The notes: generated by a model from the sequence alone, not told the origin. Counted from the stretch's first letter, positions 44,693 to 54,219 are shown. The stretch: DNA of 64,000 bases from Alistipes onderdonkii (GCF_025145285.1 NZ_CP102251.1:682001-746000), one strand, 5' to 3'. A program made the numbers and translations.

Positions 44693-44747
44693 AGGAATAA
44701 AAATATTCCTTTTTACTTGTAAGGGAATAATTTTATTCCTATATTTG
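44693..44747 (+). promoter_or_regulatory. Promoter and operators of the toxin-antitoxin-like pair
   Basis: Two inverted repeats: AGGAATA-aaaa-TATTCCT (44693-44710) and GGAATAA-tt-TTATTCC (44724-44739). The second ends directly before -7 TATATTTG (44740-44747) and follows CTTG at 44716-44719. The symmetry suggests an autoregulator covering the promoter. Confidence 0.75.
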
Positions 44748-44771
44748 TACCAGAAACCAAACAACTGCACA

Positions 44772-45008
44772 ATGCCCATACTTTTTTACTATTTAGGACT
44801 GAAGTTCTTTTTTTACTCGAACGATCACGAACCGGTTCACGTACACGTCAGCAACGGAGAATGTGACGCAAAATTCATGATCGAACCGGAGATAAAACTG
44901 ATAGAAAATTTCGGTCTGAAGCCACGGGAGTTAAAACACGCCCTCATGGGGATAGAAGAGAACAAAGAGGTGATTATTGAACGGTGGAAGGAGTTTTTCG
45001 ATAAATAA
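44772..45008 (+). CDS. DUF4160 protein, toxin-antitoxin-like pair
   Basis: A 78-aa protein with YYLGLKFFFYSNDHEPVHVH, the DUF4160 signature with its conserved His residues, and a helical C terminus. DUF4160 genes nearly always precede DUF2442 genes and are treated as possible toxin-antitoxin pairs. Here they form a moron with its own promoter inside the late region. Confidence 0.8.
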   Translation: MPILFYYLGLKFFFYSNDHEPVHVHVSNGECDAKFMIEPEIKLIENFGLKPRELKHALMGIEENKEVIIERWKEFFDK

Positions 45009-45015
45009 TACGAAT

Positions 45016-45429
45016 ATGAAAGCGCAAAAGATATGGTTCGAAAACGGTCGGATTTTCCTGACGACCGACGACGGCCGGACGGGCAGTCTGCTTCTCCGCG
45101 CTTTTCCCCGTCTGGCACGGGCAAGCGATGAGCAGCGCATGAAATACGAATTATCCCGGTCGGGTATTCATTGGCCCGAACTGGACGAAGATTTAAGTTT
45201 CGAGGGCTTTTTTAATCAGCCGGCGGAAACGTCGGACAACAGGGTCGCAATGGCTTTCGCCCAGTTCCCGGAAATCAACGTCAGCCAGATGGCCCGCCGC
45301 ATGGGTATCAATGAAACCCTGCTTGCAAAATATATATGCGGGTACTCCAAGCCCTCGGAAAAACGTGCGAAGGAGATCGAGGCCGCGCTGCACGACCTCG
45401 GACATAAATTAACACAAATCTCGATCTGA
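45016..45429 (+). CDS. DUF2442 protein with C-terminal HTH
   Basis: A 137-aa protein. The N-terminal DUF2442 part (IWFENGRIFLTTDDGRTGSL and GIHWPELDEDLSFEGFF) is followed by a helix-turn-helix, NVSQMARRMGINETLLAKYI. The HTH probably binds the inverted repeats at 44693-44739. It lies 7 bp after its partner. Confidence 0.8.
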   Translation: MKAQKIWFENGRIFLTTDDGRTGSLLLRAFPRLARASDEQRMKYELSRSGIHWPELDEDLSFEGFFNQPAETSDNRVAMAFAQFPEINVSQMARRMGINETLLAKYICGYSKPSEKRAKEIEAALHDLGHKLTQISI

Positions 45430-45430
45430 T

Positions 45431-45514
45431 ATGTTCGGAGCAATAGGCATAGGTTTACTTTTCGCGTGGCTGCTGGCCAGCTATCTTTCATCTTCGCCGA
45501 AGGTGAAAAAGTAG
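45431..45514 (+). CDS. 27-aa membrane peptide
   Basis: A short frame, MFGAIGIGLLFAWLLASYLS then SSPKVKK, starting 1 bp after the DUF2442 stop. One hydrophobic helix with a basic tail. It could be a small toxin or a chance frame; its coupling to the pair is suggestive. Confidence 0.45.
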   Translation: MFGAIGIGLLFAWLLASYLSSSPKVKK

Positions 45515-45583
45515 ATCATGCAAAGTAGTACGTCCAGAAGATCGGAGATTTTATCGTTGTGCATTCATATTTTTCATAATTCG

Positions 45584-45614
45584 CTTGCAAATATTGCGGG
45601 GGGGGGTATCTTTG
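45584..45614 (+). promoter_or_regulatory. Promoter with G9 tract in its spacer
   Basis: CTTG (45584-45587) and TATCTTTG (45607-45614) are 19 bp apart. The last nine spacer bases are all G (45598-45606). With nine G the spacer has the best length, so gain or loss of a G should weaken it. Confidence 0.75.
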
Positions 45615-45642
45615 TAAAGCAAACCTTAAACCTACTTGAATT

Positions 45643-46071
45643 ATGAAAAAACTGTTATTCTTGTTTATGGCCGTATTGGCCTGCAACTACGTCATCGCAC
45701 AGCAGAAAGTTTACTGCGAAATCGTGGGAACGCAAAAATTTGCGAAATCTCAAGTAACCGTGGGGATTGATTTTGGGCAAGAGGATGCCATGCGCACCAA
45801 TGCGCTGGGTGGTGTGGCCTCACGAAATAAGCTCGTAGGTGATGACGGAAAGCCTCTTTCTTTTAACTCGATGGTTGACGCAATGAATTACATGGGATCG
45901 CTCGGCTGGGAATTCGAGCAGGCTTATGTTGTTACTATGCCCGGAATGGGTGGCGGTCAAAACGTCTATCATTGGCTATTGAGCAAATATATCGGAGAAA
46001 ACGAATCAGGAACGAATGGCTTTAAAACACGGGGGCAATACGAAACAGAAACAGACCCATGCATGCAGTAG
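45643..46071 (+). CDS. Secreted protein under a G-tract promoter
   Basis: A 142-aa protein with a signal peptide (MKKLLFLFMAVLACNYVIAQ) and a small domain with GWEFEQAYVVTMPGMGGGQN. Short secreted proteins of this type are common in Bacteroidota genomes, where function is unknown. It has its own promoter inside the late region, so it is likely a moron expressed in the lysogen and acting at the cell envelope. Confidence 0.65.
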   Translation: MKKLLFLFMAVLACNYVIAQQKVYCEIVGTQKFAKSQVTVGIDFGQEDAMRTNALGGVASRNKLVGDDGKPLSFNSMVDAMNYMGSLGWEFEQAYVVTMPGMGGGQNVYHWLLSKYIGENESGTNGFKTRGQYETETDPCMQ

Positions 46072-46134
46072 CGATGTATAGACATACAAGCAATGAATTA
46101 TTGCATTAAAAATCATTTTCTCCAAAATATTATT

Positions 46135-46142
46135 TATATTTG
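46135..46142 (+). promoter_or_regulatory. -7 box of the structured leader RNA
   Basis: TATATTTG directly before the closing helix of the element at 46148; a start near 46149 is expected. The -33 region (TTTT at 46116-46119) is weak. Confidence 0.6.
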
Positions 46143-46147
46143 CAATG

Positions 46148-46276
46148 CTAAACAATCTCTACGGCGGATGATGTCCGTCGAAATATACGGGCATTTTTTG
46201 TGCGTATAAAATTTTATGTGGTTTCGTACCCCCGTGCCGTGCGGTTAATGCCCCGGCGAGCCGTAGAGGTGTTTAG
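46148..46276 (+). ncRNA. Structured leader RNA candidate
   Basis: The ends pair over a long helix: CTAAACA..CTCTACGGC (46148-46165) with GCCGTAGAG..TGTTTAG (46260-46276). Inside is a small hairpin (CGGCGGA, TGATG, TCCGTCG). The predicted start coincides with the helix, so it is probably a folded leader or independent RNA ahead of the small gene at 46330. No class is recognised. Confidence 0.5.
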
Positions 46277-46329
46277 CAGCGGGAAAGACGAAGCCACATT
46301 TTGTTTAACGGTTTAATGCTAAAACCTCT

Positions 46330-46530
46330 ATGAAAAACACGAAAATCGGCGAGACCTGCCTTGCAGCATCCCGCATCGAGAGCGAATTTCTCTCAAAGCT
46401 GATCGAAACGGTCAAATCCCAAAGCGAAATGATTGCCCGGCTGACCGCAGAACGGGCCGAACTACAGAAAAGAAAGATGCAAGCCGACCGACGGCGGCAA
46501 GAAGTTTTCCGCCTACCGACCGGCAGATAG
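46330..46530 (+). CDS. Small coiled-coil protein
   Basis: A 66-aa helical, charged protein (FLSKLIETVKSQSEMIARLT then AERAELQKRK) of no recognised family, following the structured leader. Confidence 0.55.
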   Translation: MKNTKIGETCLAASRIESEFLSKLIETVKSQSEMIARLTAERAELQKRKMQADRRRQEVFRLPTGR

Positions 46531-46544
46531 CCCTTATTCAACCT

Positions 46545-46578
46545 GTCCTTTGTAGCCGCCTTCGGGCGGCTACTTTTG
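46545..46578 (+). promoter_or_regulatory. Late promoter 3 (tail operon) with hairpin in its spacer
   Basis: GTCCTTTG (46545-46552), 18 bp, TACTTTTG (46571-46578). The spacer with its edges forms TAGCCGCC-TTCG-GGCGGCTA followed by CTTTT, so the same DNA is also an intrinsic terminator for upstream transcription. Confidence 0.7.
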
Positions 46579-46594
46579 TTGCAAACTGCAACAA

Positions 46595-46954
46595 ATGACT
46601 GTCAAAGGAGAGTACATACGGCGCACTTTGCTCGACGAGTCGAACCGATGGCTGAAGAACCAGAATACGGTGCTGGCAACGAAACTCTGTACCCGCACCG
46701 GCCGACTGGTCAATGAGCGTTCGATGTCTGTTTCCGAACAGGGCGAGATGTCGGCGACAATGACCTACCAGCACACGATCGAAGAACGGTTCCTCGACAT
46801 GCGGGTTCTGCGCTATGGTTCCAAGCTCGTCCGGCGTGCCCGCAAGATTCACACCCGTTTCGCTTACGGACACTACGAGTCGATTGCTTCCCGGTTGATG
46901 TACGGCCTGACCGACGATGTTGTTGCAGAAATCAAGCAACAACTGACGGATTAG
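46595..46954 (+). CDS. Hypothetical tail-operon protein
   Basis: A 119-aa basic protein (MTVKGEYIRRTLLDESNRWL). No family recognised. It starts 16 bp after late promoter 3 and directly precedes the tape measure, so a tail assembly role is likely. Confidence 0.55.
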   Translation: MTVKGEYIRRTLLDESNRWLKNQNTVLATKLCTRTGRLVNERSMSVSEQGEMSATMTYQHTIEERFLDMRVLRYGSKLVRRARKIHTRFAYGHYESIASRLMYGLTDDVVAEIKQQLTD

Positions 46955-46958
46955 GAAT

Positions 46959-49900
46959 ATGGGAAAAGCAATTCGGGATGAAGATTTAAGACTCAACATC
47001 ATTGTAAATGGTGACGAATCCCAAAAACGGATCGGAGATTTAAGCCGACAAACAAGAGATCTCGCGAACGCAAATTTCGAGCTTCGGCAGGAACAGCGTC
47101 GACTTAAAGCCGAAGGGAAAGAGAATACCGAATTATATCGGCAAAATGCAGCTGAAATCAAGAAAAATGCTGCGATCATCAAGTCCAACAAAGAGCAAAT
47201 GCAGCAGCTTCGCTCCGAGATGAAGCTGGCCACTCTGACCATCTCTGATCTGACACAAGAACAAAGGCGTCTACGCGCTGTTTTCAACAATGCGATTCCG
47301 GGCACAACGGAATGGGAAAAATATCGGGCTGAATTAAAGCAGGTCGATGCCCGCATCAAGACGCTCAAAGGATCAGCACGCGACACGGGGAACGTCGTGC
47401 AACGGATGGCCGGCGGGTTCAGCAAGTTCTTCGGCGCGATCACGGCCGGATTCGCCTCAATGTCGTTTGCAGTCATGGGCACCAAGAAAGCCCGTGCCGC
47501 CTTTCTGGAGTATGACGAAGCTCTGACCGATGCCCAGAAGACCACTTCAACAACAAAAACGGAGATCCGCGAAGTATCGGAAGAACTGAAGAAGATAGAC
47601 ACCCGCACCACCCACAACTCACTGCTTGACATTGTGCGAGTCGCAGGTAAACTCGGTATCGAAGGTAAACAAAACCTGCTCGAATTTGCCCGTGCAGGCG
47701 ATAAAATCGGAGTTTCGCTGGCCCGCGACCTCGGCGGAAATGTCGAAGCGGCCATCCAACAGATCGGAAAACTCGTCGATATTTTCCACCTCCGAGAACA
47801 ATACGGCATCGAGCAGAGTATGCTCAAGGTCGGCTCGGCAATCAACGAAATCGGCATGGCCTCCACGGCGGCCGAGGGCTTTGTCGTTGACTTCGCAAAA
47901 AGGGCGGCCGGTACGGCGCCGAATGTAAAAATCTCGATTCAGTCCGTCCTCGGCCTCGCCGGCACACTCGACAAATTGGGGCAGCAGGCAGAAACGGCAG
48001 GCACTTCCTACGGGCAGGTAATTACCGCCATGTACAAGCGGACAGAGGTCTTTGCAAAAATTGCCAAAATGAGCCTCAGCGAATTCCAAAAGCTCATGGG
48101 CGAAGATATGAACGAGGCATTTATCCGCGTTTTGGAAGGTATGGGTAAGTCCGGCCAAGGTATGCAGTCGATCGTGAACGCCCTGAACTCAATGAAACTC
48201 GACGGGCAACGTAGCGTGCAGGTCTTGGGCGTTCTGGCGGCCAATACCGACGAGCTGCGTCGGCAGCAGGAAATCGCCAATCGTGCATTCGAAACCGGCA
48301 CATCTGTCATCGAAGAGTTCAACACCAAAAACGAAAGTGCCACGGCCCAATACGAAAAACAGAAGAAGGCACTCCATGAACAGGCCGTAATCCTCGGCGA
48401 AACACTGAATCCGGCATTCACCTCGACAACCTCGATCACCGTAACCTTTCTGAAGGCGCTGACGGGTCTTGTGAAATTCTTATACCAGACAAAAGGAGCG
48501 ATTATCCCAATCGTTGCGGCCGTCGCAGCCTACAAAACCATAATGTTTGCTGCACACAAGGCGATGGTGATTTACCGAGCAGCTCATATTGCGTATATCG
48601 CCATTACGAAGCAGGCAACGCTGGTAACACAGGTATTCAACAACGTCATCAAAGCCGGGCCGTGGGGTTGGATTGTGACAGCGATTTCAGTCGCCATCGG
48701 CGCAGTAACCCTGTTCAGCGACAAAATATTCAAAACCCACAAGCAGGTCAAGAACATGGCCGCCGAAGCCGCGGTCGAAATCGACAACGAGAAACGAAAG
48801 CTCAACGGATTGCAGGAGGCCGCGACCCGCGCAGCCTCCGGGAGCCGCGCACGAGCCGAAGCAATCAAAATCATCAATGAACGGTACGGCAACTACCTTC
48901 CGAACCTGCTTACCGAGAAAAGTAGCAACGAGGATATCGCCATTGCGCTTCAGTCGGTAAACAGCGAATTGGAAAAAAATATCAAGCTCAAATTCAGGAA
49001 GCAGGAAGCGGAACGCATCGCCAACGATGAGATGACAGCCACGAAAAAGGCGATCGACGAAATCACGAACAAATATAAAAAATGGGGAGACGAATCGTCG
49101 CTCACCGCCGATAAGCAGAGATTGATCGCCGCCGCAGTTGTCGATTTCACGGGTAAGATAAAAGCGGCCGGAAACGATTCTGCAAAACAAAGTCAGGCAG
49201 TTTCCGACCTCAATATGGAATTACGAAATCTGGGGCTGAACCTCACCGGATCGGCATGGAATCCTGCAGGCCGAAATATCGCCTTACAAGAAATCACCAC
49301 AGAATTACGCAATACCGTGACCGAAGGCCAGCAGGCTCTCTCGATGCTGGACACTCTCTACGGTAAGTTCGCCACCCCTCTCAATCTGAACACCACCACG
49401 ACCACAAATACAACGCCCACCGCCCCGGACGATACAGGCAAATGGTCGCTCGAAAAAGACAAAGAGTTCCTGACCGCGAAACTGAAACTCAAGGAGAAAT
49501 ATCAGAACGGGGAAATCGTATCCGCGTCCCAATTCAACGAAGAGCTGCTGAAACTGGAAATTGCGGCATTGGAAAAACGCCTTGCGAAAAATATCGATGA
49601 AGGGGCTACGCGGCTCAAAATCCAGAACCAACTCGCAGACAAACGACTTGAGCAGAAGAAGGCGGCCGCAGCCAAAGAAGAGGAGATAAACAAACTTCTC
49701 CAGCAATCGGAAACCGATCGGATCAAGCGGGAGAACGCCGACTACGAACTGAAGAAAAAGAGGTACGCAGGCAACGCCGCGGCATTGGAAGCTCTGGAGA
49801 AAGCCCACCAGCGCAACATCACCAAAATTCGGCTCGACGAGATCGACGATCGACTAAAGCGGGAAGAGGAGACCTATGAGCTGCAAAAGAAACAGCTCAA

Positions 49901-51230
49901 GAACCGTCACAAGCAGGAACTCCTCGACTTCCACGGCTCGGCCGCTGAACGCAAACAGCTACGGAAAGCCCAAGCGGAAGAAGAGTCCCGATTGGAACTC
50001 GAACACCTGACTCAACTCTCTGCGCAACTTAAAACGCTTATCGAGTCCGGAATGTTCGACGGCATCCAACTCGACACACAACTTCTCTCGGCTCAAGAGA
50101 AGCAGAATCTCGTCAATCGTTTCGAAGATGTCAGGACAGCGATCATCGGCGTATTGGAAGTTCTCGGCGACGGGCAGCAGAAAACATTCTCTTTTGCCGG
50201 CAACGACCCAACGTTCATGGGCCTACCACAATCGGACTGGATGCAATTTTTTGACGTGCTGAAGAACGGGGCTGCTTCTACCGAAGAAGCGTTGCAAGCA
50301 GTACATGCCGCCATGACAGCGATTGGCGCAGCTACGGAAACGGCGCTGCAGGTATATACTACCTACGACAATATGATGACCAAAAAGGAAAACGCAGAAT
50401 TAAAGAAATATCAGAAAAATCAGGATAAGAAGAAAAAAGCCAACGAGAAGCGTGTCAAAGCAGGACTGATGACCGAAGAGCAAGCACAAGCAGAGGAGGA
50501 GCGAATGGCCGCAGATCTCGAAGCCAAACAAGAAGAGATGCAAATCAAACAGGCGAAGCGCCAGAAGGCCATGAACATCACCTCCGCCATCATCAATACG
50601 GCAACTGGTGTCACGAAAACACTGGCTGAATGGGGATGGCCTCTGGGTGCGATCTTTGCCGCTATCGTCGGTGCTATGGGAGCCGCACAAATCGCTATGA
50701 TTGCATCAACCCCAATAACGACTGGCGCCGAAGAGGGTGGTCAGGTCATCGAGCGGATGCAGGACGGCAAAAAATTCAACGCCCGTTATTCTCCGGATAA
50801 ACGAGGCTTCATCTCATCGCCGACGGTGCTGGTATCGGAAAACGGGAAGGAGTATGTCGTTCCAGCGGCCGCAATGGATAACCCCTCGTTGATTCCCGTA
50901 CTGAACACGATCGAAGCGGCCCGCCGACAGGGGACACTCGGCAGCTTCGATTTCAATGCCGTATACCGGCAAAATACACCGGTACCCGGATTCGTATCCG
51001 GTGGCCCAACAGGAGATATCCCGTCATTCGACACAACAGACACGGGGCTTTCCTCTTTGGACGCAGGCACGGCCGGCAAATTCATCGCGGCCGTCGATCG
51101 TCTATGCGACGTGCTGAAGAATCCGATTCTTGCCTACGTGACAATGCTGGGCGAGAACGGAATCGTTGCGAAAATGAAAGAGTACAACCGCACGCGGGAA
51201 CGTGGGCAAATTGGAGGCAAAAAACGATGA
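46959..51230 (+). CDS. Tail tape measure protein
   Basis: A 1423-aa protein, by far the largest in the window. The N-terminal part is coiled coil (Glu/Lys/Gln-rich), followed by a TP901-type core (LDIVRVAGKLGIEGKQNLLE, AAGTAPNVKISIQSVLGLAG), hydrophobic helices (around residues 500-590) and another long coiled coil. It sets tail length. The C-terminal part has a Gly/Ala-rich membrane-like segment near residue 1230. Confidence 0.92.
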   Translation: MGKAIRDEDLRLNIIVNGDESQKRIGDLSRQTRDLANANFELRQEQRRLKAEGKENTELYRQNAAEIKKNAAIIKSNKEQMQQLRSEMKLATLTISDLTQEQRRLRAVFNNAIPGTTEWEKYRAELKQVDARIKTLKGSARDTGNVVQRMAGGFSKFFGAITAGFASMSFAVMGTKKARAAFLEYDEALTDAQKTTSTTKTEIREVSEELKKIDTRTTHNSLLDIVRVAGKLGIEGKQNLLEFARAGDKIGVSLARDLGGNVEAAIQQIGKLVDIFHLREQYGIEQSMLKVGSAINEIGMASTAAEGFVVDFAKRAAGTAPNVKISIQSVLGLAGTLDKLGQQAETAGTSYGQVITAMYKRTEVFAKIAKMSLSEFQKLMGEDMNEAFIRVLEGMGKSGQGMQSIVNALNSMKLDGQRSVQVLGVLAANTDELRRQQEIANRAFETGTSVIEEFNTKNESATAQYEKQKKALHEQAVILGETLNPAFTSTTSITVTFLKALTGLVKFLYQTKGAIIPIVAAVAAYKTIMFAAHKAMVIYRAAHIAYIAITKQATLVTQVFNNVIKAGPWGWIVTAISVAIGAVTLFSDKIFKTHKQVKNMAAEAAVEIDNEKRKLNGLQEAATRAASGSRARAEAIKIINERYGNYLPNLLTEKSSNEDIAIALQSVNSELEKNIKLKFRKQEAERIANDEMTATKKAIDEITNKYKKWGDESSLTADKQRLIAAAVVDFTGKIKAAGNDSAKQSQAVSDLNMELRNLGLNLTGSAWNPAGRNIALQEITTELRNTVTEGQQALSMLDTLYGKFATPLNLNTTTTTNTTPTAPDDTGKWSLEKDKEFLTAKLKLKEKYQNGEIVSASQFNEELLKLEIAALEKRLAKNIDEGATRLKIQNQLADKRLEQKKAAAAKEEEINKLLQQSETDRIKRENADYELKKKRYAGNAAALEALEKAHQRNITKIRLDEIDDRLKREEETYELQKKQLKNRHKQELLDFHGSAAERKQLRKAQAEEESRLELEHLTQLSAQLKTLIESGMFDGIQLDTQLLSAQEKQNLVNRFEDVRTAIIGVLEVLGDGQQKTFSFAGNDPTFMGLPQSDWMQFFDVLKNGAASTEEALQAVHAAMTAIGAATETALQVYTTYDNMMTKKENAELKKYQKNQDKKKKANEKRVKAGLMTEEQAQAEEERMAADLEAKQEEMQIKQAKRQKAMNITSAIINTATGVTKTLAEWGWPLGAIFAAIVGAMGAAQIAMIASTPITTGAEEGGQVIERMQDGKKFNARYSPDKRGFISSPTVLVSENGKEYVVPAAAMDNPSLIPVLNTIEAARRQGTLGSFDFNAVYRQNTPVPGFVSGGPTGDIPSFDTTDTGLSSLDAGTAGKFIAAVDRLCDVLKNPILAYVTMLGENGIVAKMKEYNRTRERGQIGGKKR

Positions 51231-53008
51231 TACAATTCCGATCCGAGGGCATAATCCTCGATGTACAGCCTGATCAGGATGTGACATTTACACTGGACAA
51301 TCCAATCTTTGAAGATGACAGGGTGCCAGTGGCCGTTTCCACGAATGTTGAATTCAAACTGTCGCCTAAAAACTGCAAATTTTTCGGATTCACACCCGGC
51401 ATCCGGCGGCGGCCGTCACGCAAGACTGCCGCCTGCGAGGCGTTATTCAATGGCATAGTCGCATTTCAGGGTGAACTGAAATATGACGACTACTCCGATA
51501 AGTCCTTACAATACTCATTCGTCGGGGCTGAATTCGACCACATCGTCACAGGAAAGCTGACCGACATCCCATTCTCCGGATTTGAGGACATCAAATTCTC
51601 GACGATGGTAGAAAACGCCCGTAAAGGACTATATGACGAGTTCGGCCTGCCCCAGATTATGCGCAAGGCAATGAGCGCCTCGATCGAGTATGTGACGTCG
51701 GGGCCGACGAAAGCAGAATGCTCAACGGTCGATAAATATGCGAACTGGCTTTACACCACCCGGCCTTATGTTGTCCCAGCGATCAAAGTACGTTATATCC
51801 TCGATAAAATCCTTCCGGAGTTAGAGCTGGGGGAACCGGAACTCGAAAAACTCCTCAATATGTTAGCGATCCTCGGACTTTACAAAAGTTCCGAATACGA
51901 CAACCGATACGGGGTAAAAGATACATCGCCCGGTGCCCGGCCGGGGTTATATCCTACCCAATGTACGCTCGATCTTGCCGACTCGATGCCGGACATGGAC
52001 TTGAGCGATTTTCTTATCAGTCTACTCAAAATACCTTGCTGCACGTTGTTTTTTTCCGGGAAAAAGTATTTCCTGATGAGTAACAAGTCGATTCTCGCAA
52101 GCAATAAATTTGTAGACTGGACGGCCAAAGTCAGCGACAATTATTCGCTCCCCGCCTATGAAAAGAAAGGCTATACCCTCGCATTCCGTAACGAGGATGA
52201 CAACTACACCAAGTCCTACGAAGAGGATTTGGGCCAAGAGCCAACTGATGAGATTATCGAAAGCTATTCTCTGCAGGACATCATCAACAAATACAGGGTG
52301 TCTCCCGACTATAAAAATATCAGACTGGCCCAAACCGGGGATATCTATTCAGGTAAGAAAATCGACGCTCTGCTCTATTATTCAGGACGCGGTGCCGCAT
52401 GGAACAAATATACGACACCAATAGCCACTCTGGATATCGTACATCAAGCCGGGTTTACGAAAATGGAACCGGCTGCCGACTCGGAAGATCAGAACTACGA
52501 CTGTTCGATCGACTTCACATGTCCGAAATGCGTTCCTTTGGCCGTATACCCGTCAAAGCAAATACATGCTGACGGATCGATCGAAGAAGCAATTGGACTG
52601 AACGCCATAACTCCTATTGTAGATTTTCCCACCGCAGGCGGCAATCGCCCGTCAGAAGTGTATATCGGCTTGCTGATCAAAAATAATTTTTCGGATAAAG
52701 GATATTATTTCGAGGGCGGTATTCCCGATCTTTCTGCTGGCAGCGAAGACCGAAGCGAGTACTCCCTTGCAATTGGAGGGGAAAATGGTTTGTACAACAG
52801 ATTCCATAAACCCTACGCGGAGTGGCTGGCACGGGACAAAGAAATGCTTAAAGTCGATCTCAACCTGACCGCATCAGATATTGCAAACCTACGCCTCTGG
52901 GTCAAAGTGTTGGTCTTCAACGTGCGTTATTTGATAAAAACCCTTGAAATAACCGGTAATACCACTCACGATATCCTTCACTCGAATGCGGAGTTGGTCG
53001 AAGTGTAA
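51227..53008 (+). CDS. Distal tail/baseplate protein
   Basis: A 593-aa protein whose ATG overlaps the tape measure stop. Position and beta-rich content suit a distal tail or tail-tip protein. No sequence family is recognised with confidence. It has KMEPAADSEDQNYDCSIDFT and several CxxC pairs. Confidence 0.6.
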   Translation: MIQFRSEGIILDVQPDQDVTFTLDNPIFEDDRVPVAVSTNVEFKLSPKNCKFFGFTPGIRRRPSRKTAACEALFNGIVAFQGELKYDDYSDKSLQYSFVGAEFDHIVTGKLTDIPFSGFEDIKFSTMVENARKGLYDEFGLPQIMRKAMSASIEYVTSGPTKAECSTVDKYANWLYTTRPYVVPAIKVRYILDKILPELELGEPELEKLLNMLAILGLYKSSEYDNRYGVKDTSPGARPGLYPTQCTLDLADSMPDMDLSDFLISLLKIPCCTLFFSGKKYFLMSNKSILASNKFVDWTAKVSDNYSLPAYEKKGYTLAFRNEDDNYTKSYEEDLGQEPTDEIIESYSLQDIINKYRVSPDYKNIRLAQTGDIYSGKKIDALLYYSGRGAAWNKYTTPIATLDIVHQAGFTKMEPAADSEDQNYDCSIDFTCPKCVPLAVYPSKQIHADGSIEEAIGLNAITPIVDFPTAGGNRPSEVYIGLLIKNNFSDKGYYFEGGIPDLSAGSEDRSEYSLAIGGENGLYNRFHKPYAEWLARDKEMLKVDLNLTASDIANLRLWVKVLVFNVRYLIKTLEITGNTTHDILHSNAELVEV

Positions 53009-53009
53009 T

Positions 53010-53044
53010 GTCCTTTCAGTCCGCGCGTCATGTAGATATTTTTG
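53010..53044 (+). promoter_or_regulatory. Late promoter 4
   Basis: GTCCTTTC at 53010-53017, 19 bp, TATTTTTG (53037-53044), in the gap between two tail genes. Confidence 0.75.
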
Positions 53045-53066
53045 TCCGAGAATAGAAGCCGAGCCA

Positions 53067-54215
53067 ATGGTAGATACCTTCGAAATAATCGAGAAGCCCG
53101 AAATTTGTCAGTTTTCTGAGAATTTGGGGAAAATGATCATCAGGAACAAAAATTCAAGCCTGACTTGTGTTTACATGACAGTAAGACTTGATGATGCAAC
53201 TATATGTGACAAACTGACGCTTTATTACGATGCAGAGAGTTTGATAACGATCAACCTGCGGGACATCGTCCATACCCTGCTGGAATGTGAATTTCCACGA
53301 CAAACCGGCGTTACCGACTTTACATATTTGTATATAACGCTGACCGACACGGCGACAACCAAAACATATCGTTTTCAGGTCATTGCCGGCGGGGTTGCAG
53401 CTCCTCGCAAAGTAGGGCTGGATTGGTGGGCCAGAAACTTTCTGACTTGGCAAGGGCAAATCGTCACCATGCCGGCATGGCAACCGCAATGGTTATCGGT
53501 GGTAAAACTCAATCGAGATCCACAATTTCTGCGAATCAAGTCGCGCCTATATACAGCCGAAGGAATCGAGCGCACACAGGACATTTTCACAGCATCCGAA
53601 GAAGGCATCGTCCGGATCAACGTTTCGTTCGAGCTACTCTGGCGTAATATCTGCGTTTCGGAAGAACTGACACCGATTGCATACGACATCTACGGATTGG
53701 GAGCGAACTCCGTCTCTGAACCCGATACGGCAGGTGCAAAGAACTACCCTTTCGCCCAGCGATATATTTTGCGGTCGGGCAACTTTCGAGACCGCTGTTT
53801 CTTATTCCAAAACTCGCTCGGCGGATTCGACACGATAATCGCATCCGGACTTTCGACATTACTTCCAGAAGGCGAGGTCGACACGTTCATCAATCAAGGC
53901 CGCGAAGCGGAATTAAGCAACGATTACACATCAATCTGGCAGCAAAACACAGGTTACATCAGTTCGAGCAGCATAGCCCGGCAATGGCAGGAGTTTCTGC
54001 ACTCCAGCAATCGCTACCTATACGCAGACGGGGAGTGGAAACAAATAATCGTCACGGAGTACGAAGTCAAACACAAAGAGGCCGCCCTAAACAGCTACAC
54101 CTTCAAATACCATTTGTCAGAAAAAGATGAAGCCAATTATTATGACCGGGCAGAACTTCCGGAACCTGAACTCCCGACCGATTTCTGGCAAATTCCATCA
54201 ATACGGCGGGAATAA
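53067..54215 (+). CDS. Tail/baseplate protein
   Basis: A 382-aa beta-rich protein (MVDTFEIIEKPEICQFSENL) of no recognised family between two late promoters. A tail-tip role is inferred from its place between the tape measure and the fibres. Confidence 0.55.
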   Translation: MVDTFEIIEKPEICQFSENLGKMIIRNKNSSLTCVYMTVRLDDATICDKLTLYYDAESLITINLRDIVHTLLECEFPRQTGVTDFTYLYITLTDTATTKTYRFQVIAGGVAAPRKVGLDWWARNFLTWQGQIVTMPAWQPQWLSVVKLNRDPQFLRIKSRLYTAEGIERTQDIFTASEEGIVRINVSFELLWRNICVSEELTPIAYDIYGLGANSVSEPDTAGAKNYPFAQRYILRSGNFRDRCFLFQNSLGGFDTIIASGLSTLLPEGEVDTFINQGREAELSNDYTSIWQQNTGYISSSSIARQWQEFLHSSNRYLYADGEWKQIIVTEYEVKHKEAALNSYTFKYHLSEKDEANYYDRAELPEPELPTDFWQIPSIRRE

Positions 54216-54219
54216 AGTT

